Positions 51,225-59,928 of a DNA stretch of 64,000 nucleotides are shown here, piece after piece. The notes beneath the pieces were generated by a model. The model did no database searches. It saw only the letters and a list, made by a program, of their open reading frames with translations, and was not told the DNA's origin. Each line of letters begins with the position of its first letter. The stretch's first letter is position 1. The DNA comes from Paractinoplanes deccanensis (GTDB taxonomy: Bacteria; Actinomycetota; Actinomycetes; Mycobacteriales; Micromonosporaceae), in NCBI RefSeq assembly GCF_016862115.1, contig NZ_BOMI01000070.1, positions 25,118-89,117 of the forward strand, read 5' to 3'. Made by a program: the position numbers and the translations under genes.

Positions 51225-52583
51225 ATGGAACGGCGAATTTTCGGCCTCGAGACCGAGTACGGAGTCACGTGCACCTACCGGGGGCAGCGGCGGCTGTCTC
51301 CGGACGAAGTGGCCCGCTACCTGTTCCGCCGAGTGGTGTCCTGGGGACGCAGCAGCAACGTCTTTCTCCGCAACGGCGCCCGCCTCTACCTGGATGTCGG
51401 TTCCCACCCCGAGTACGCGACCCCCGAGTGCGACTCCGTCACCGACCTGGTCGCCCACGACCGCGCGGGTGAGCGGATCCTGGAAGGCCTGCTCGTCGAC
51501 GCCGAGAAACGGCTGCACGACGAGGGCATCGCGGGGGAGATCTACCTGTTCAAGAACAACACCGATTCCGCCGGCAACTCGTACGGCTGCCACGAGAACT
51601 ATCTCGTGTCGCGGCACGGCGAGTTCGGGCGGCTCGCCGACGTCCTGATCCCGTTCCTCGTGACCCGCCAGCTGATCTGCGGCGCCGGCAAGGTGCTCCA
51701 GACGCCGCGCGGGGCCGTGTTCTGCCTGTCGCAGCGCGCCGAGCACATCTGGGAGGGCGTCTCCAGCGCCACCACCCGGTCCCGGCCGATCATCAACACC
51801 CGCGACGAGCCGCACGCGGACGCGGAGCGCTACCGCCGCCTCCACGTGATCGTCGGCGACTCGAACATGAACGAGGTCACCACGCTGCTCAAGGTCGGCA
51901 GCGCCGACATCGTGCTGCGGATGATCGAGGCCGGCGTGGTGATGCGCGACCTGTCCCTGGAGAACCCGATCCGGGCGATCCGCGAGGTCAGCCACGACGT
52001 CACCGGCCGCCGCAAGATCCGCCTGGCGAACAACAAGGAGGTCAGCGCCCTCGAGATCCAGCAGGAGTACCTGGCCAAGGCCACCGAGTTCGTCGAGCGC
52101 CGCGGCGGCGACCAGACCGCCAAGCGCGTCGTCGAGCTGTGGGGCCGGGTGCTCAACGCGATCGAGTCGGGCGACCTCGACCCGGTCTCCCGCGAGATCG
52201 ACTGGGTGTCGAAGTACAAGCTGATCGAGCGCTACCAGGCCAAGCACGAGATCCCGATGAGCCACCCGCGCATCGCCCAGCTCGACCTGGCGTACCACGA
52301 CGTGCGGCGTGGCCGCGGCCTCTACGCGTTGATGGAGAAGCGCAAGCAGGTCGACCGCATCTCCAACGACCTGGAGATCTTCGAGGCCAAGGAGACCCCG
52401 CCGCAGACGACGCGGGCCCGCCTGCGCGGCGAGTTCATCCGGCACGCCCAGGAGAAGCGGCGCGACTTCACCGTCGACTGGGTGCACCTCAAGCTCAACG
52501 ACCAGGCCCAGCGGACCGTCCTGTGCAAGGACCCCTTCCGGGCGTACGACGAACGCGTCGAGCGGCTGATCGCCAGCATGTGA
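51225..52583 (+). CDS. pafA: Pup-protein ligase
   Basis: A 452-residue ligase of the carboxylate-amine type that joins Pup (Glu form) to substrate Lys with ATP. It starts RRIFGLETEYGVTCTYRGQR with the Mg/ATP Glu and keeps KNNTDSAGNSYGCHENYL and NTRDEPHADAERYRRLH, shared with Dop. It lacks the Dop loop and is of standard PafA length. ATG at 51225. A 50-residue membrane-protein gene follows 23 nt after the stop. Confidence 0.97.
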   Translation: MERRIFGLETEYGVTCTYRGQRRLSPDEVARYLFRRVVSWGRSSNVFLRNGARLYLDVGSHPEYATPECDSVTDLVAHDRAGERILEGLLVDAEKRLHDEGIAGEIYLFKNNTDSAGNSYGCHENYLVSRHGEFGRLADVLIPFLVTRQLICGAGKVLQTPRGAVFCLSQRAEHIWEGVSSATTRSRPIINTRDEPHADAERYRRLHVIVGDSNMNEVTTLLKVGSADIVLRMIEAGVVMRDLSLENPIRAIREVSHDVTGRRKIRLANNKEVSALEIQQEYLAKATEFVERRGGDQTAKRVVELWGRVLNAIESGDLDPVSREIDWVSKYKLIERYQAKHEIPMSHPRIAQLDLAYHDVRRGRGLYALMEKRKQVDRISNDLEIFEAKETPPQTTRARLRGEFIRHAQEKRRDFTVDWVHLKLNDQAQRTVLCKDPFRAYDERVERLIASM

Positions 52584-52606
52584 CGTGCGGTTATGGTGGT
52601 CGGGCC

Positions 52607-52759
52607 ATGGAGCCCGACCGCCTACGCCGCAAGCGTGACCGCATCCGCGCCGAGATCCGGCGCAACCGCGAGGGCGGCCACCGCGTCCCCACGTGGGTGC
52701 TGGCGGCGATCCTCGCGCTGGTGCTGGCCGGGTGGCTCGTCCTGATCGTGACGAGTTAG
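52607..52759 (+). CDS. Small single-pass membrane protein after pafA
   Basis: A 50-residue open frame starting MEPDRLRRKRDRIRAEIRRN, a basic amphipathic helix, followed by one membrane helix (TWVLAAILALVLAGWLVLIV). The codon use is typical of this genome and it follows pafA by 23 nt. Its last 4 bp overlap the convergent sigma-factor gene. It is below usual ORF cut-offs. I do not know a named family. Confidence 0.7.
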   Translation: MEPDRLRRKRDRIRAEIRRNREGGHRVPTWVLAAILALVLAGWLVLIVTS

Positions 52760-53610
52760 AAGCGGCCGGCCAGCGCCGGGTCGTGGAAGCGGGCGATCGC
52801 CGCGATGCGACCGTCGCGCACGGTCAGCACGATCACGCCGGCGAAGGCACCGTCCAGCGAGGCGGCGAAGGCGGGCTGCGTGTTCGCGCGGGCCGGCCGC
52901 AACGCCGGGGCGCGCTCGCTCGCGTACGCGAAGCTGGTCCGCAAGAACGCGGCCACGGCCGCCCTGCCGTGATACTCGTGCGGGGCCGGCGGCATGCTCA
53001 GCCAGGCGTCGTCGGTCAGCAGCGCCACCACCCCGTCGACGTCCCCGGTCGTGAACGCCTCGGCGAACCGCTTCGAGACCGCCGTGTCGGTCTCCGCCGG
53101 ACGGCGAACGGCGCCGGTCCGGGCGCGCTGGAGCAGGCCCTTCACCACGGTCTCGGTCACGCCGAGCATCTCGGCGACCTCGGCACCGGTGAAGCCCAGG
53201 ACGTCGCGCAGGATCAGCGCGGCGGCCTGCCGCGGCGGCATCCGCTGCAGGGCGGCGACGAAGGCGAGCTCCACCGCCTCGACCGTCTCCGCCCGGGCCT
53301 CCGGCAGCAGCGCGTCCGGGAACGGCTGCAACCAGGTGATCTCGCCGTGGCCGGTCGGCTCCGGCAGCTCGAACGGCGCCACCGGCGCGGGCGGCCTGGA
53401 CCGCAGGGTGGTGAGGCAGCGGTTGGTGGCGATCCGGTAGAGCCACGTCCGCAGCGACGAGCGGCCCTCGAAGCCGGGCAGGCCGCGCCACGCCGCGAGC
53501 AGCGTCTCCTGGGTCGCGTCCTCGGCGTCGGTGAGCGAGCCCAGCATCCGGTAGCAGTGCAGCCGCAGCTCCCGCTCGTACGCGCGGGTCAGCTCCCCGA
53601 AGTCGTCCAC
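52756..53610 (-). CDS. ECF sigma factor with SnoaL-like C-terminal domain
   Basis: A 284-residue sigma factor of the RNA polymerase sigma-70 ECF group (ECF56/SigJ-like type). Region 2 is YERELRLHCYRMLGSLTDAE, DATQETLLAAWRGL; region 4 is LPPRQAAALILRDVLGFTGA, EVAEMLGVTETVVKGLLQRA (read as MPPRQ in the sequence). A full SnoaL/NTF2-like domain follows (AVSKRFAEAFTTGDVDGVVAL). GTG at 53610 is the likely start; the ATG at 53694 would overlap the divergent gene's start codon. Its partner gene is divergent and also NTF2-like. Confidence 0.9.
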   Translation of the reverse strand: MDDFGELTRAYERELRLHCYRMLGSLTDAEDATQETLLAAWRGLPGFEGRSSLRTWLYRIATNRCLTTLRSRPPAPVAPFELPEPTGHGEITWLQPFPDALLPEARAETVEAVELAFVAALQRMPPRQAAALILRDVLGFTGAEVAEMLGVTETVVKGLLQRARTGAVRRPAETDTAVSKRFAEAFTTGDVDGVVALLTDDAWLSMPPAPHEYHGRAAVAAFLRTSFAYASERAPALRPARANTQPAFAASLDGAFAGVIVLTVRDGRIAAIARFHDPALAGRF

Positions 53611-53692
53611 CGGGAAATCTTGCCATCGACCGTTCCGATCCGGGCGCCGCGCGTGTCCACCCAGGCAGACCCTCGACCAAGGAGATGCCACC

Positions 53693-54049
53693 ATGAGCCT
53701 CGCGCTGCGGACCGCCCTCGCCTACCACGAGTCCTGGAAGGCCGGTGACCTGGACCGGGCCATGACCTACATCGCCGGTGACATCGTCTGCGACGCCCCG
53801 GCCGGCCGGCTGACCGGCGCCGGCGCCTACCGCGACTTCCTCACCCCGTACCTGCGGATGCTGAAGTCCGTGACGCTGCTGGCGGCCTTCGGCGACGACG
53901 AGAAGGCCCTGATCATGTACGACTCCGCGACGACGCTCGTCGCGTCCGCGCCCGGCGCCGAATGCGTGACCGTGCGCGACGGCACAATCGTCTACAGCCG
54001 CTTCCTGTTCGACCGGGCGCCGTTCATCGCCGCCCGGGCGGCCCAGTGA
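53693..54049 (+). CDS. SnoaL-like/NTF2 fold protein
   Basis: A 118-residue protein of the NTF2-like group (ALAYHESWKAGDLDRAMTYI, FLTPYLRMLKSVTLLAAFGD). ATG at 53693 has an AAGGAG site. It is divergent from the sigma factor that carries its own NTF2-like domain, a recurrent arrangement. The ligand is unknown. Confidence 0.87.
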   Translation: MSLALRTALAYHESWKAGDLDRAMTYIAGDIVCDAPAGRLTGAGAYRDFLTPYLRMLKSVTLLAAFGDDEKALIMYDSATTLVASAPGAECVTVRDGTIVYSRFLFDRAPFIAARAAQ

Positions 54050-54120
54050 CGGCACCCGATGTGCGCCGCCCGGCACTCGTGGTGTGCGGGCGGCCGCCCC
54101 GGCGCGGCGACCGTTGACGC

Positions 54121-54633
54121 ATGACCAAGCTGCTCGTCGGGGCCTCCGGCTCCGCGTCCGTGGCCGGGCTGCCGGCCTACCTCACCGCCCTGCGCGACGA
54201 CCTCGGCGCCACCGTCACCGTCGTGATGACCCACTCGGCGCGGCTCTTCCTGCCCGAGCAGACCGTCGGCCTGCACGCCGACCGGGTCGTCACCGGCGAC
54301 GACCCCACCCGGTGGCCCACCGACAACCAGGCCGCCCTCGCCCTGTCGCACGACGCGATCCTGATCCTGCCCGCCACCGCCAACATGATCTCGGCCGCCG
54401 CGACCGGCGCCGCCCCGAACCTGCTCGCCGGCGTGATCCTCGCCGCCACCGCACCGGTCGTCTTCTTCCCGATGATGAGCCCCACGATGCTCGCCAAGCC
54501 GGTCGTCGGCCGCAACCTCGAACGCCTCCGCCAGGACGGGCACCGCGTCGTCGGCCCCGCCGTGGACGGCCCCGTCCCGGCCCTGCCGCCGCCCGCGGAA
54601 GTTGTCGCCGCAACCAAGGAGGCCCTCGGCTGA
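54121..54633 (+). CDS. Flavoprotein (PPC decarboxylase/EpiD-like)
   Basis: A 170-residue flavin-binding protein of the homo-oligomeric flavin-containing Cys decarboxylase family. LLVGASGSASVAGLPAYL is the FMN-binding start, and LILPATANMISAAATGAAPN the PATANT-type signature; PMMSPTMLAKPVVGRNLERL completes the substrate clamp. ATG at 54121. It precedes an AraC regulator by 15 nt. It might modify peptides or a metabolite rather than make CoA, as it is not fused to the CoaB half. Confidence 0.88.
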   Translation: MTKLLVGASGSASVAGLPAYLTALRDDLGATVTVVMTHSARLFLPEQTVGLHADRVVTGDDPTRWPTDNQAALALSHDAILILPATANMISAAATGAAPNLLAGVILAATAPVVFFPMMSPTMLAKPVVGRNLERLRQDGHRVVGPAVDGPVPALPPPAEVVAATKEALG

Positions 54634-54648
54634 CCCACAATCGGGGTC

Positions 54649-55497
54649 ATGAAGTTCGGCGACTACCAGACGGCCATCACCCGCACCTTCGTCCCGCTGA
54701 CCGCCGCGCCGCTGGGAACCGCCCCGTTCCGGGCCACCCTGCGCCCCGCCGGGGACGGCGACCTGCGCGTCACCACGGTCGCCGCCACCCCGCACCGGGT
54801 GCGCCGCACCGACGACACCGCCGAGGCGTACGCCCTGGCCACCATCCAGGTGAGCGGGCACAGCGAGGTGCGCCAGGACGGCCGAACCGCCCGCCTCGGC
54901 CCGGGTGACCTGGTCTTCTGCGACAGCACCCGGCCGTTCGGGTTCACCTTCCCCGACCCGTTCGAGCAGGTCGTCGTCCAGGTGCCCCGCCGACTCGTCG
55001 GGGAGACCGCGCTGCGCCGGGCCACCGCCGTACCGCTGGACGGCGCCGGGCCCGTCGCCGCGTTCTTCCGCGCCCTGGCCCCGGCGGTGCCCGCCCGGTA
55101 CGTCCCGCACGGCATCGGGCTGCTGAGCGAGGCGCTGACCCTGGCCGCCGGGTCGACGCCGGCGCCCGGAGAGCTCGCACGCGAACGGGTCCGCGAGCAT
55201 CTGCGCCGCTCGTTCCGGGACCCCGGTCTGGACGCGGACGCGGTGGCCCACGCATGCCACCTGTCGCGGCGGGCGCTGTTCCGGCTCTTCGCCGACGAGC
55301 CGGAGTCGTTCGCCGGCGAGCTCCGCCGCGTGCGCGTCACCGAGGCGGGACGGCTGCTGCGGCTCCATCCGCACCGGGCCGTGGCCGAGCTGGCGGCCGA
55401 CTGCGGGTTCGGCGGGGAGACGCAGTTGCGGAGGGCCTTTCAGGCGGTCACGGGGATGACACCGGGGGCGTATCGGGCGGCGCGGGCGGGGTCTTGA
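54649..55497 (+). CDS. AraC family transcriptional regulator
   Basis: A 282-residue regulator. The N-terminal cupin-like part (VSGHSEVRQDGRTARLGPGD, LVFCDSTRPFGFTFPDPFEQ) matches the AraC-binding-like domain. The C-terminal HTH is VAHACHLSRRALFRLF and AELAADCGFGGETQLRRAFQ, ending GMTPGAYR. ATG at 54649 is 15 nt after the flavoprotein gene. Its target is probably the flavoprotein or a neighbour. Confidence 0.9.
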   Translation: MKFGDYQTAITRTFVPLTAAPLGTAPFRATLRPAGDGDLRVTTVAATPHRVRRTDDTAEAYALATIQVSGHSEVRQDGRTARLGPGDLVFCDSTRPFGFTFPDPFEQVVVQVPRRLVGETALRRATAVPLDGAGPVAAFFRALAPAVPARYVPHGIGLLSEALTLAAGSTPAPGELARERVREHLRRSFRDPGLDADAVAHACHLSRRALFRLFADEPESFAGELRRVRVTEAGRLLRLHPHRAVAELAADCGFGGETQLRRAFQAVTGMTPGAYRAARAGS

Positions 55498-55645
55498 GCG
55501 GGACCGGGCCGGCGGGCCGGCGGGCCGTAGCAGGGCCGGTGGCGTTGCTGTCCGCTCGATGCGGGCGGGACCGCCGATCCCTCGGATGCGACCGCGGCTG
55601 CTGCGGGCCGCACTGACCACCGGGCGACCGCGGAAAGAGGGCCTC

Positions 55646-56047
55646 CTACGAGGTGCAGCCGCTGAGTTCGAGCCCGTTGTCGCCCAGCCTCGCGTCCGTG
55701 CAGGTCTCCCGGGTGACCTCCTGGGGGCCGAAGCCGTCCGCTCGGGTGTCCTCGACGACCTCGATGGCGCCGTCGGGGCGGGTGGCGTAGGCGGTGATGA
55801 TCGGGTCGCCCTCGACGGTCGAGCGGGTGACCTTCAGGCGGGCCACGGCACCCGTGCGCGCGGCGTCCAGCAGGCAGGTGCCCGCGTGGACGGGGAGGGC
55901 CTCGTGTTCCAGCACGTAGGTGCCGCAGTCGACGGACGCGTCCGCGGCGGCGGTGTCCGGCGGCTCGGCTTTCGCGCATCCGGCGAGCACCAGGGCGGTC
56001 ATGAGAAGGCGAGGCAAAGCGCGCACGAACAGTCGGACGCTCGGCAC
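55646..56047 (-). CDS. Predicted lipoprotein of unknown function
   Basis: A 133-residue protein with a lipobox: hydrophobic LPRLLMTALVLAGC, with the acylated Cys in LAGC. The mature part begins AKAEPPDTAAADASVDCG and contains three further Cys (VDCG, GTCLLDAA, RETCTDAR) plus one near the end (LSGCTS), able to form disulphides. GTG at 56047 or at 56026 can start it; the longer frame overlaps the divergent gene. No named family is recognised. Confidence 0.72.
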   Translation of the reverse strand: MPSVRLFVRALPRLLMTALVLAGCAKAEPPDTAAADASVDCGTYVLEHEALPVHAGTCLLDAARTGAVARLKVTRSTVEGDPIITAYATRPDGAIEVVEDTRADGFGPQEVTRETCTDARLGDNGLELSGCTS

Positions 56048-56102
56048 GGGCTGACGGTTCCCGCTCTTGCGGCGGCGGGGGCGCAGGGTCGACGGTGGGG
56101 GC

Positions 56103-56750
56103 ATGGCGGAAATCATCAGCGACGCGATCAGTGACTACCTGTTGGCGCACAGCACGGCCCGGGACGACGTGCTGCGGGACCTGGCGGAGGAGACCCGGCG
56201 GCTGTTCCCGGAGGACGCGGGCATGCAGATCACGCACGACGAGGGTGAGCTGCTCACCATGCTGGTGCGGCTGACCGGTGCGCGCTACGCGGTCGAGGTG
56301 GGCGTCTTCACCGGCTATTCGGGCATCTGCATCGCGCGGGGGCTGCCCAAGGACGGGCGGCTGATCTGCTGCGACGTGTCGGAGGAGTACACGGACGTGG
56401 CCCGGCGGTTCTGGGTGCGGGCGGCGGTGGACGAGCTGATCGATCTGCGGGTGGGGCCGGCGATCGAGACGCTGCGGCGGCTGCCGGGCGAGGCGGAGAT
56501 CGACTTCGCGTTCGTGGACGCGGACAAGACCGGCTATCCGGGCTACTACGACGAGTTGCTGCCGCGGCTGCGGCCCGGTGGGCTCATGGTGCTGGACAAC
56601 ACGCTGCGCGGGGGGAACGTGCTCGACCCGCGGCAGCCGTCGGACGTGGTGGTGCGTGACCTGAACGACCGGATCGTGGCCGACGAGCGGGTGGAGACCG
56701 TGCTGCTACCGGTCCGCGACGGGGTCACCCTCGTGCGCAAGCTCGGCTAG
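56103..56750 (+). CDS. O-methyltransferase (class I, catechol-type)
   Basis: A 215-residue SAM-dependent enzyme of the CCoAOMT/COMT group. Motif I is YAVEVGVFTGYSGICIARGL, then LICCDVSEEYTDVARRFWVR, and the metal-binding FAFVDADKTGYPGYYDELLP with MVLDNTLRGGNV. ATG at 56103 lies beside the divergent lipoprotein gene. The last 45 bp overlap the convergent DUF3866 gene. The natural acceptor is unknown. Confidence 0.92.
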   Translation: MAEIISDAISDYLLAHSTARDDVLRDLAEETRRLFPEDAGMQITHDEGELLTMLVRLTGARYAVEVGVFTGYSGICIARGLPKDGRLICCDVSEEYTDVARRFWVRAAVDELIDLRVGPAIETLRRLPGEAEIDFAFVDADKTGYPGYYDELLPRLRPGGLMVLDNTLRGGNVLDPRQPSDVVVRDLNDRIVADERVETVLLPVRDGVTLVRKLG

Positions 56751-57812
56751 CAGGCCCGCGGCGTGCCGGCCGGCGGCCGCGGCGGCCAGGAAGTACGTGT
56801 GGTCCTCGTCCAGGGTGCGGCCCATGGTCGACAGGGGGACGGGGGAGGCGCGCAGCGCCTCGTCGAGGCCGCCGACCGGCACGGGCACGAGGCGGTGGCG
56901 CGCGGTCAGCGGCTCCAGGGCCGCCAGCAGGGCGGGGTCGAGGCCGTCCGGCACGGGCAGGTCGGCGGGGAGCAGAGCCACTTTGCCGTACGCCGTGAGG
57001 CTGTGATGGGAGACGCCGTGGTGCCGGGCGCGGCCGTCGCCGGTGGACAGGCGCAGCGAGCCGACGGGCCGGCCGCCGAGCGTGCCGATCGCGTTGACGG
57101 CCTCGCCGAGCGCGACGCCGGAGAAGCCCCAGGCGGTGCCCGTGCCCAGGTTGCCGGGGCCCTGGGCGACGACCGTGACGTCCGCGCCGAGCACGTGCCG
57201 CGCGGCCAGCAGCCCGGTGTGCACGGTGCCGGCCTCCAGGTCGCCGCCGAACGCCTGGCCGGTGGTGACCGTGCCGGCGAGCTCGCCGGAGAGGCCGTCG
57301 AGCGTGCGCGAGAACCATGCGGGCAGCGCCCCGCCGTCCGTCATCACGTACGCCACCTTGGCGGTTGCCCGTGTCGCCCGGATGCCGGCCAGGATCGCCG
57401 GGAGCGCCGAGTGCAGGTCGGCCGTGACCACCGGCATGCCGTCCAGCGACGTCGCGGCCGCCATGACCGCGCGGTGCGGGGACGCCTCCTCGTCGACGCC
57501 GAGGCCGATGACCTGCAGCGGCGTGTAGCGGGCCTTGACCAGGTGGCCGGCGTCGCGGGTGGTGCCGTCGGCGACCGGGTCGGGCGGCAGCCGGTCGGGC
57601 AGCGCGACGACCAGCGCGTACCCGCCGGTGCCCAGGCCCATCACCAGGGCGCCGACGTTGAGCAGCACCCGGTCGCCGATCTCGGGCAGACCGACGAGCT
57701 GGGGGTACGCGAGCGCGCGCACCGGCCCGTCGCCGGTCAGCACGGACAGCTCCACGGCGCCGCGCCACTGACGTCGTACCGCCTGAACTGTCCCTGACCG
57801 CCACCGCACCAT
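56706..57812 (-). CDS. DUF3866 family protein
   Basis: A 368-residue protein of an actinobacterial family of unknown function. Conserved parts are WRSGTVQAVRRQWRGAVELS, VMGLGTGGYALVVALP, KARYTPLQVIGLGVDEEASP, VVAQGPGNLGTGTAWGFSG and the late HHSLTAYGKVALL. ATG at 57812. It overlaps the O-methyltransferase gene by 45 bp on the other strand. In several actinobacteria DUF3866 genes accompany pafBC-region genes. Confidence 0.9.
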   Translation of the reverse strand: MVRWRSGTVQAVRRQWRGAVELSVLTGDGPVRALAYPQLVGLPEIGDRVLLNVGALVMGLGTGGYALVVALPDRLPPDPVADGTTRDAGHLVKARYTPLQVIGLGVDEEASPHRAVMAAATSLDGMPVVTADLHSALPAILAGIRATRATAKVAYVMTDGGALPAWFSRTLDGLSGELAGTVTTGQAFGGDLEAGTVHTGLLAARHVLGADVTVVAQGPGNLGTGTAWGFSGVALGEAVNAIGTLGGRPVGSLRLSTGDGRARHHGVSHHSLTAYGKVALLPADLPVPDGLDPALLAALEPLTARHRLVPVPVGGLDEALRASPVPLSTMGRTLDEDHTYFLAAAAAGRHAAGLLAELAHEGDPVADR

Positions 57813-57823
57813 GGCGACAGACC

Positions 57824-58876
57824 CTATCCGTCGACCCCGCCGTCGATGTGGTTGCGTCCGGCCGCGCCGCGGGTCGGGTCGAGGAAGACGTAGCGGATGC
57901 CGGGGAAGCGGGCGCGCAGGCGGCGCTCGGCCTCGTCGGAGGCGGCCTCGATGTCGGCGCCGGTGCAGTCGTCCCGGAAGTCGACCTTGGCGGCGACCAG
58001 GATGTCGCCGGGGCCGAGCTGCATGGTCAGCAGCGTGGGCACGGCCACCACGATCGGGATCGCGTTGAGGTCGGCGGCGATCTGGTTGTGCACCTGGCGC
58101 GGCACGGCCCGGCCGACCAGCAGCGACGCGTTGCTCTTGGCGAGGATCGCGGCCACCAGGAACAGCAGCACGCCGATCGCCACCGAGGCGAGACCGTCCC
58201 ACATCTCGTCGCCGGTGAGCTGCGACAGGGCGAGGCCGGCGCCGGCCAGCAGCAGGCCGATCAGGGCGGCCGAGTCCTCGAAGTAGACGGCCTTGACCGT
58301 GGTGTCGGGGGTCAGCCGCAGGAACCGCCACGAGCTGATGCCCCAGCGCATCGACTCGCCGGCCACCTGGCGGCGCGCCCGCAGGAACGAGATGCCCTCG
58401 GCGACGAACGAGACGGCCAGGACGATGTACGACCAGAGGTAGTTCCCGCTGTGCTCACCCTCGATGATCGTCATGACCCCGTGGTAGATCGAGAAGCCGG
58501 CGCCGCCCACGAAGGTGAACAGCGCGGCGATGAAGGCCCAGACGTAGCCCTCCTTGCCGTAGCCGAACGGGTGCTCCTCGTCGGCCGGCTGGGCGCCGCG
58601 GCGCAGCGCGACGAAGAGGAACACCTCGGTGATCGTGTCGGCCAGCGAGTGTGCGGACTCCGAGATCATCGCGGCGGAGCCGGAGATCAGGCCGGCCACC
58701 AGCTTCGCGGCGGCGATGCCCAGATTGGCCGCGCCGGCGACGATGACGGTGCCGACGCTCTCATTCTCCGGTTCTTCGGACTTGTGGGGCGAATCGATCG
58801 GATTGAGCGGTTCGGCGGCGGCCAGGCCCACCGGGAACTGCTCGTCTGGGGTCTGTGCGGGACTCACCCTGTGCAT
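57824..58876 (-). CDS. Cation diffusion facilitator family transporter
   Basis: A 350-residue metal/proton antiporter. Six membrane helices carry the transport-site pairs: SESAHSLADT in helix II (H-x3-D) and YFEDSAALIG in helix V (E-x3-D, where most have H-x3-D). A C-terminal cytoplasmic domain follows (LVGRAVPRQVHNQI, FRDDCTGADIEAASDEAERR). ATG at 58876 with GGAGGAGAGG upstream. Zn(II) is the usual substrate of the family; the altered site in helix V could change specificity. Divergent from pafB. Confidence 0.92.
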   Translation of the reverse strand: MHRVSPAQTPDEQFPVGLAAAEPLNPIDSPHKSEEPENESVGTVIVAGAANLGIAAAKLVAGLISGSAAMISESAHSLADTITEVFLFVALRRGAQPADEEHPFGYGKEGYVWAFIAALFTFVGGAGFSIYHGVMTIIEGEHSGNYLWSYIVLAVSFVAEGISFLRARRQVAGESMRWGISSWRFLRLTPDTTVKAVYFEDSAALIGLLLAGAGLALSQLTGDEMWDGLASVAIGVLLFLVAAILAKSNASLLVGRAVPRQVHNQIAADLNAIPIVVAVPTLLTMQLGPGDILVAAKVDFRDDCTGADIEAASDEAERRLRARFPGIRYVFLDPTRGAAGRNHIDGGVDG

Positions 58877-58959
58877 CCTCTCCTCCCGGCGGCCGGCGGA
58901 AACCCCGGGGGAGTAGCGCGTACGTCACCCCGCCGTCCGTCCTGCTAGCGTTGCCAATC

Positions 58960-59928
58960 GTGTCGCGGACCCGCACCGAGCGCCTGGTGAATCTGGTGAT
59001 CTGCCTGCTGTCCACCCGCAGGTTCCTGACCGCCGCCCAGATCGCCGCGACCGTGCCCGGCTACGAGCACGACCCCGAGGACCCGCGCGACCACGAGGCC
59101 TTCCAGCGCAAGTTCGAGCGCGACAAGGCCGAGCTGCGCGAGCTCGGCGTGCCGCTCGAGACGGGCACGGCCAGCGTCTTCGACCAGGAGCCCGGCTACC
59201 GCATCGCCCACCGCGAGTACGCGCTGCCGGACATCCTGCTGGAGCCCGACGAGGCGGCCGCCGTCGGCATCGCCGCCCGGCTGTGGCAGCACGCGGGCCT
59301 CGCGGCCGCCGCCTCCTCGGGGCTGGCCAAGTTGCGCGCCGCCGGCGTCGAGGTCGACCCGCAGGCGACGCTCGGCGTCGAGCCGATCGTCACGGTGGAC
59401 CCCGCCTTCGGGCCGCTCGCCGCGGCCGCCCGCGACCGCCGGGCGGTGACGTTCTCGTACAGGGTGCCCGAGGTCGACGACCCCGCCACCCGGCGCCTGG
59501 AGCCCTGGGGCGTGGTGTGCTGGCGCGGCCGGTGGTACGTGGTGGGCCACGACCGCGACCGCGGCGCCACCCGCTGCTTCCGGCTGTCGCGCATCGTCGG
59601 CGCGGTGCGCCCGGTCGGCCGCGCCGAGGCCTTCGTCCCGCCCGAGAACGTCGACCTGATCAGCCACGTCGCCAAGTGGTCCGGCCCGGTCGCGCACAAC
59701 GGCCGCGCCACCGTCGTGGTCAAGCAGGGCCGCGGCGCCATGCTGCGCCGCTGGGCCACCGACACGGTCCCCGGCCCCGACGGCGACCGGCTGACCATCC
59801 CGTACGGCGACGCCGAGTACCTCGCCTCGAAGCTGGTCGGCTACGGGCCGGACGTCAAGGTCGAGGGGCCGCCCGAGGTGCGCGAAGCCGTCATCCAGCG
59901 CCTGAAGGAAGTGGTGGCACGGTCATGA
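58960..59928 (+). CDS. pafB: WYL-domain transcriptional regulator PafB
   Basis: A 322-residue activator with an N-terminal winged HTH (RTERLVNLVICLLSTRRFLT, AAQIAATVPGYEHD), and a WYL domain (RLEPWGVVCWRGRWYVVGHD, CFRLSRIVG). With PafC it activates LexA-independent DNA-damage genes in mycobacteria. GTG at 58960. It overlaps pafC by 4 nt (ATGA). Despite the name, PafBC is not needed for pupylation itself. Confidence 0.94.
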   Translation: MSRTRTERLVNLVICLLSTRRFLTAAQIAATVPGYEHDPEDPRDHEAFQRKFERDKAELRELGVPLETGTASVFDQEPGYRIAHREYALPDILLEPDEAAAVGIAARLWQHAGLAAAASSGLAKLRAAGVEVDPQATLGVEPIVTVDPAFGPLAAAARDRRAVTFSYRVPEVDDPATRRLEPWGVVCWRGRWYVVGHDRDRGATRCFRLSRIVGAVRPVGRAEAFVPPENVDLISHVAKWSGPVAHNGRATVVVKQGRGAMLRRWATDTVPGPDGDRLTIPYGDAEYLASKLVGYGPDVKVEGPPEVREAVIQRLKEVVARS

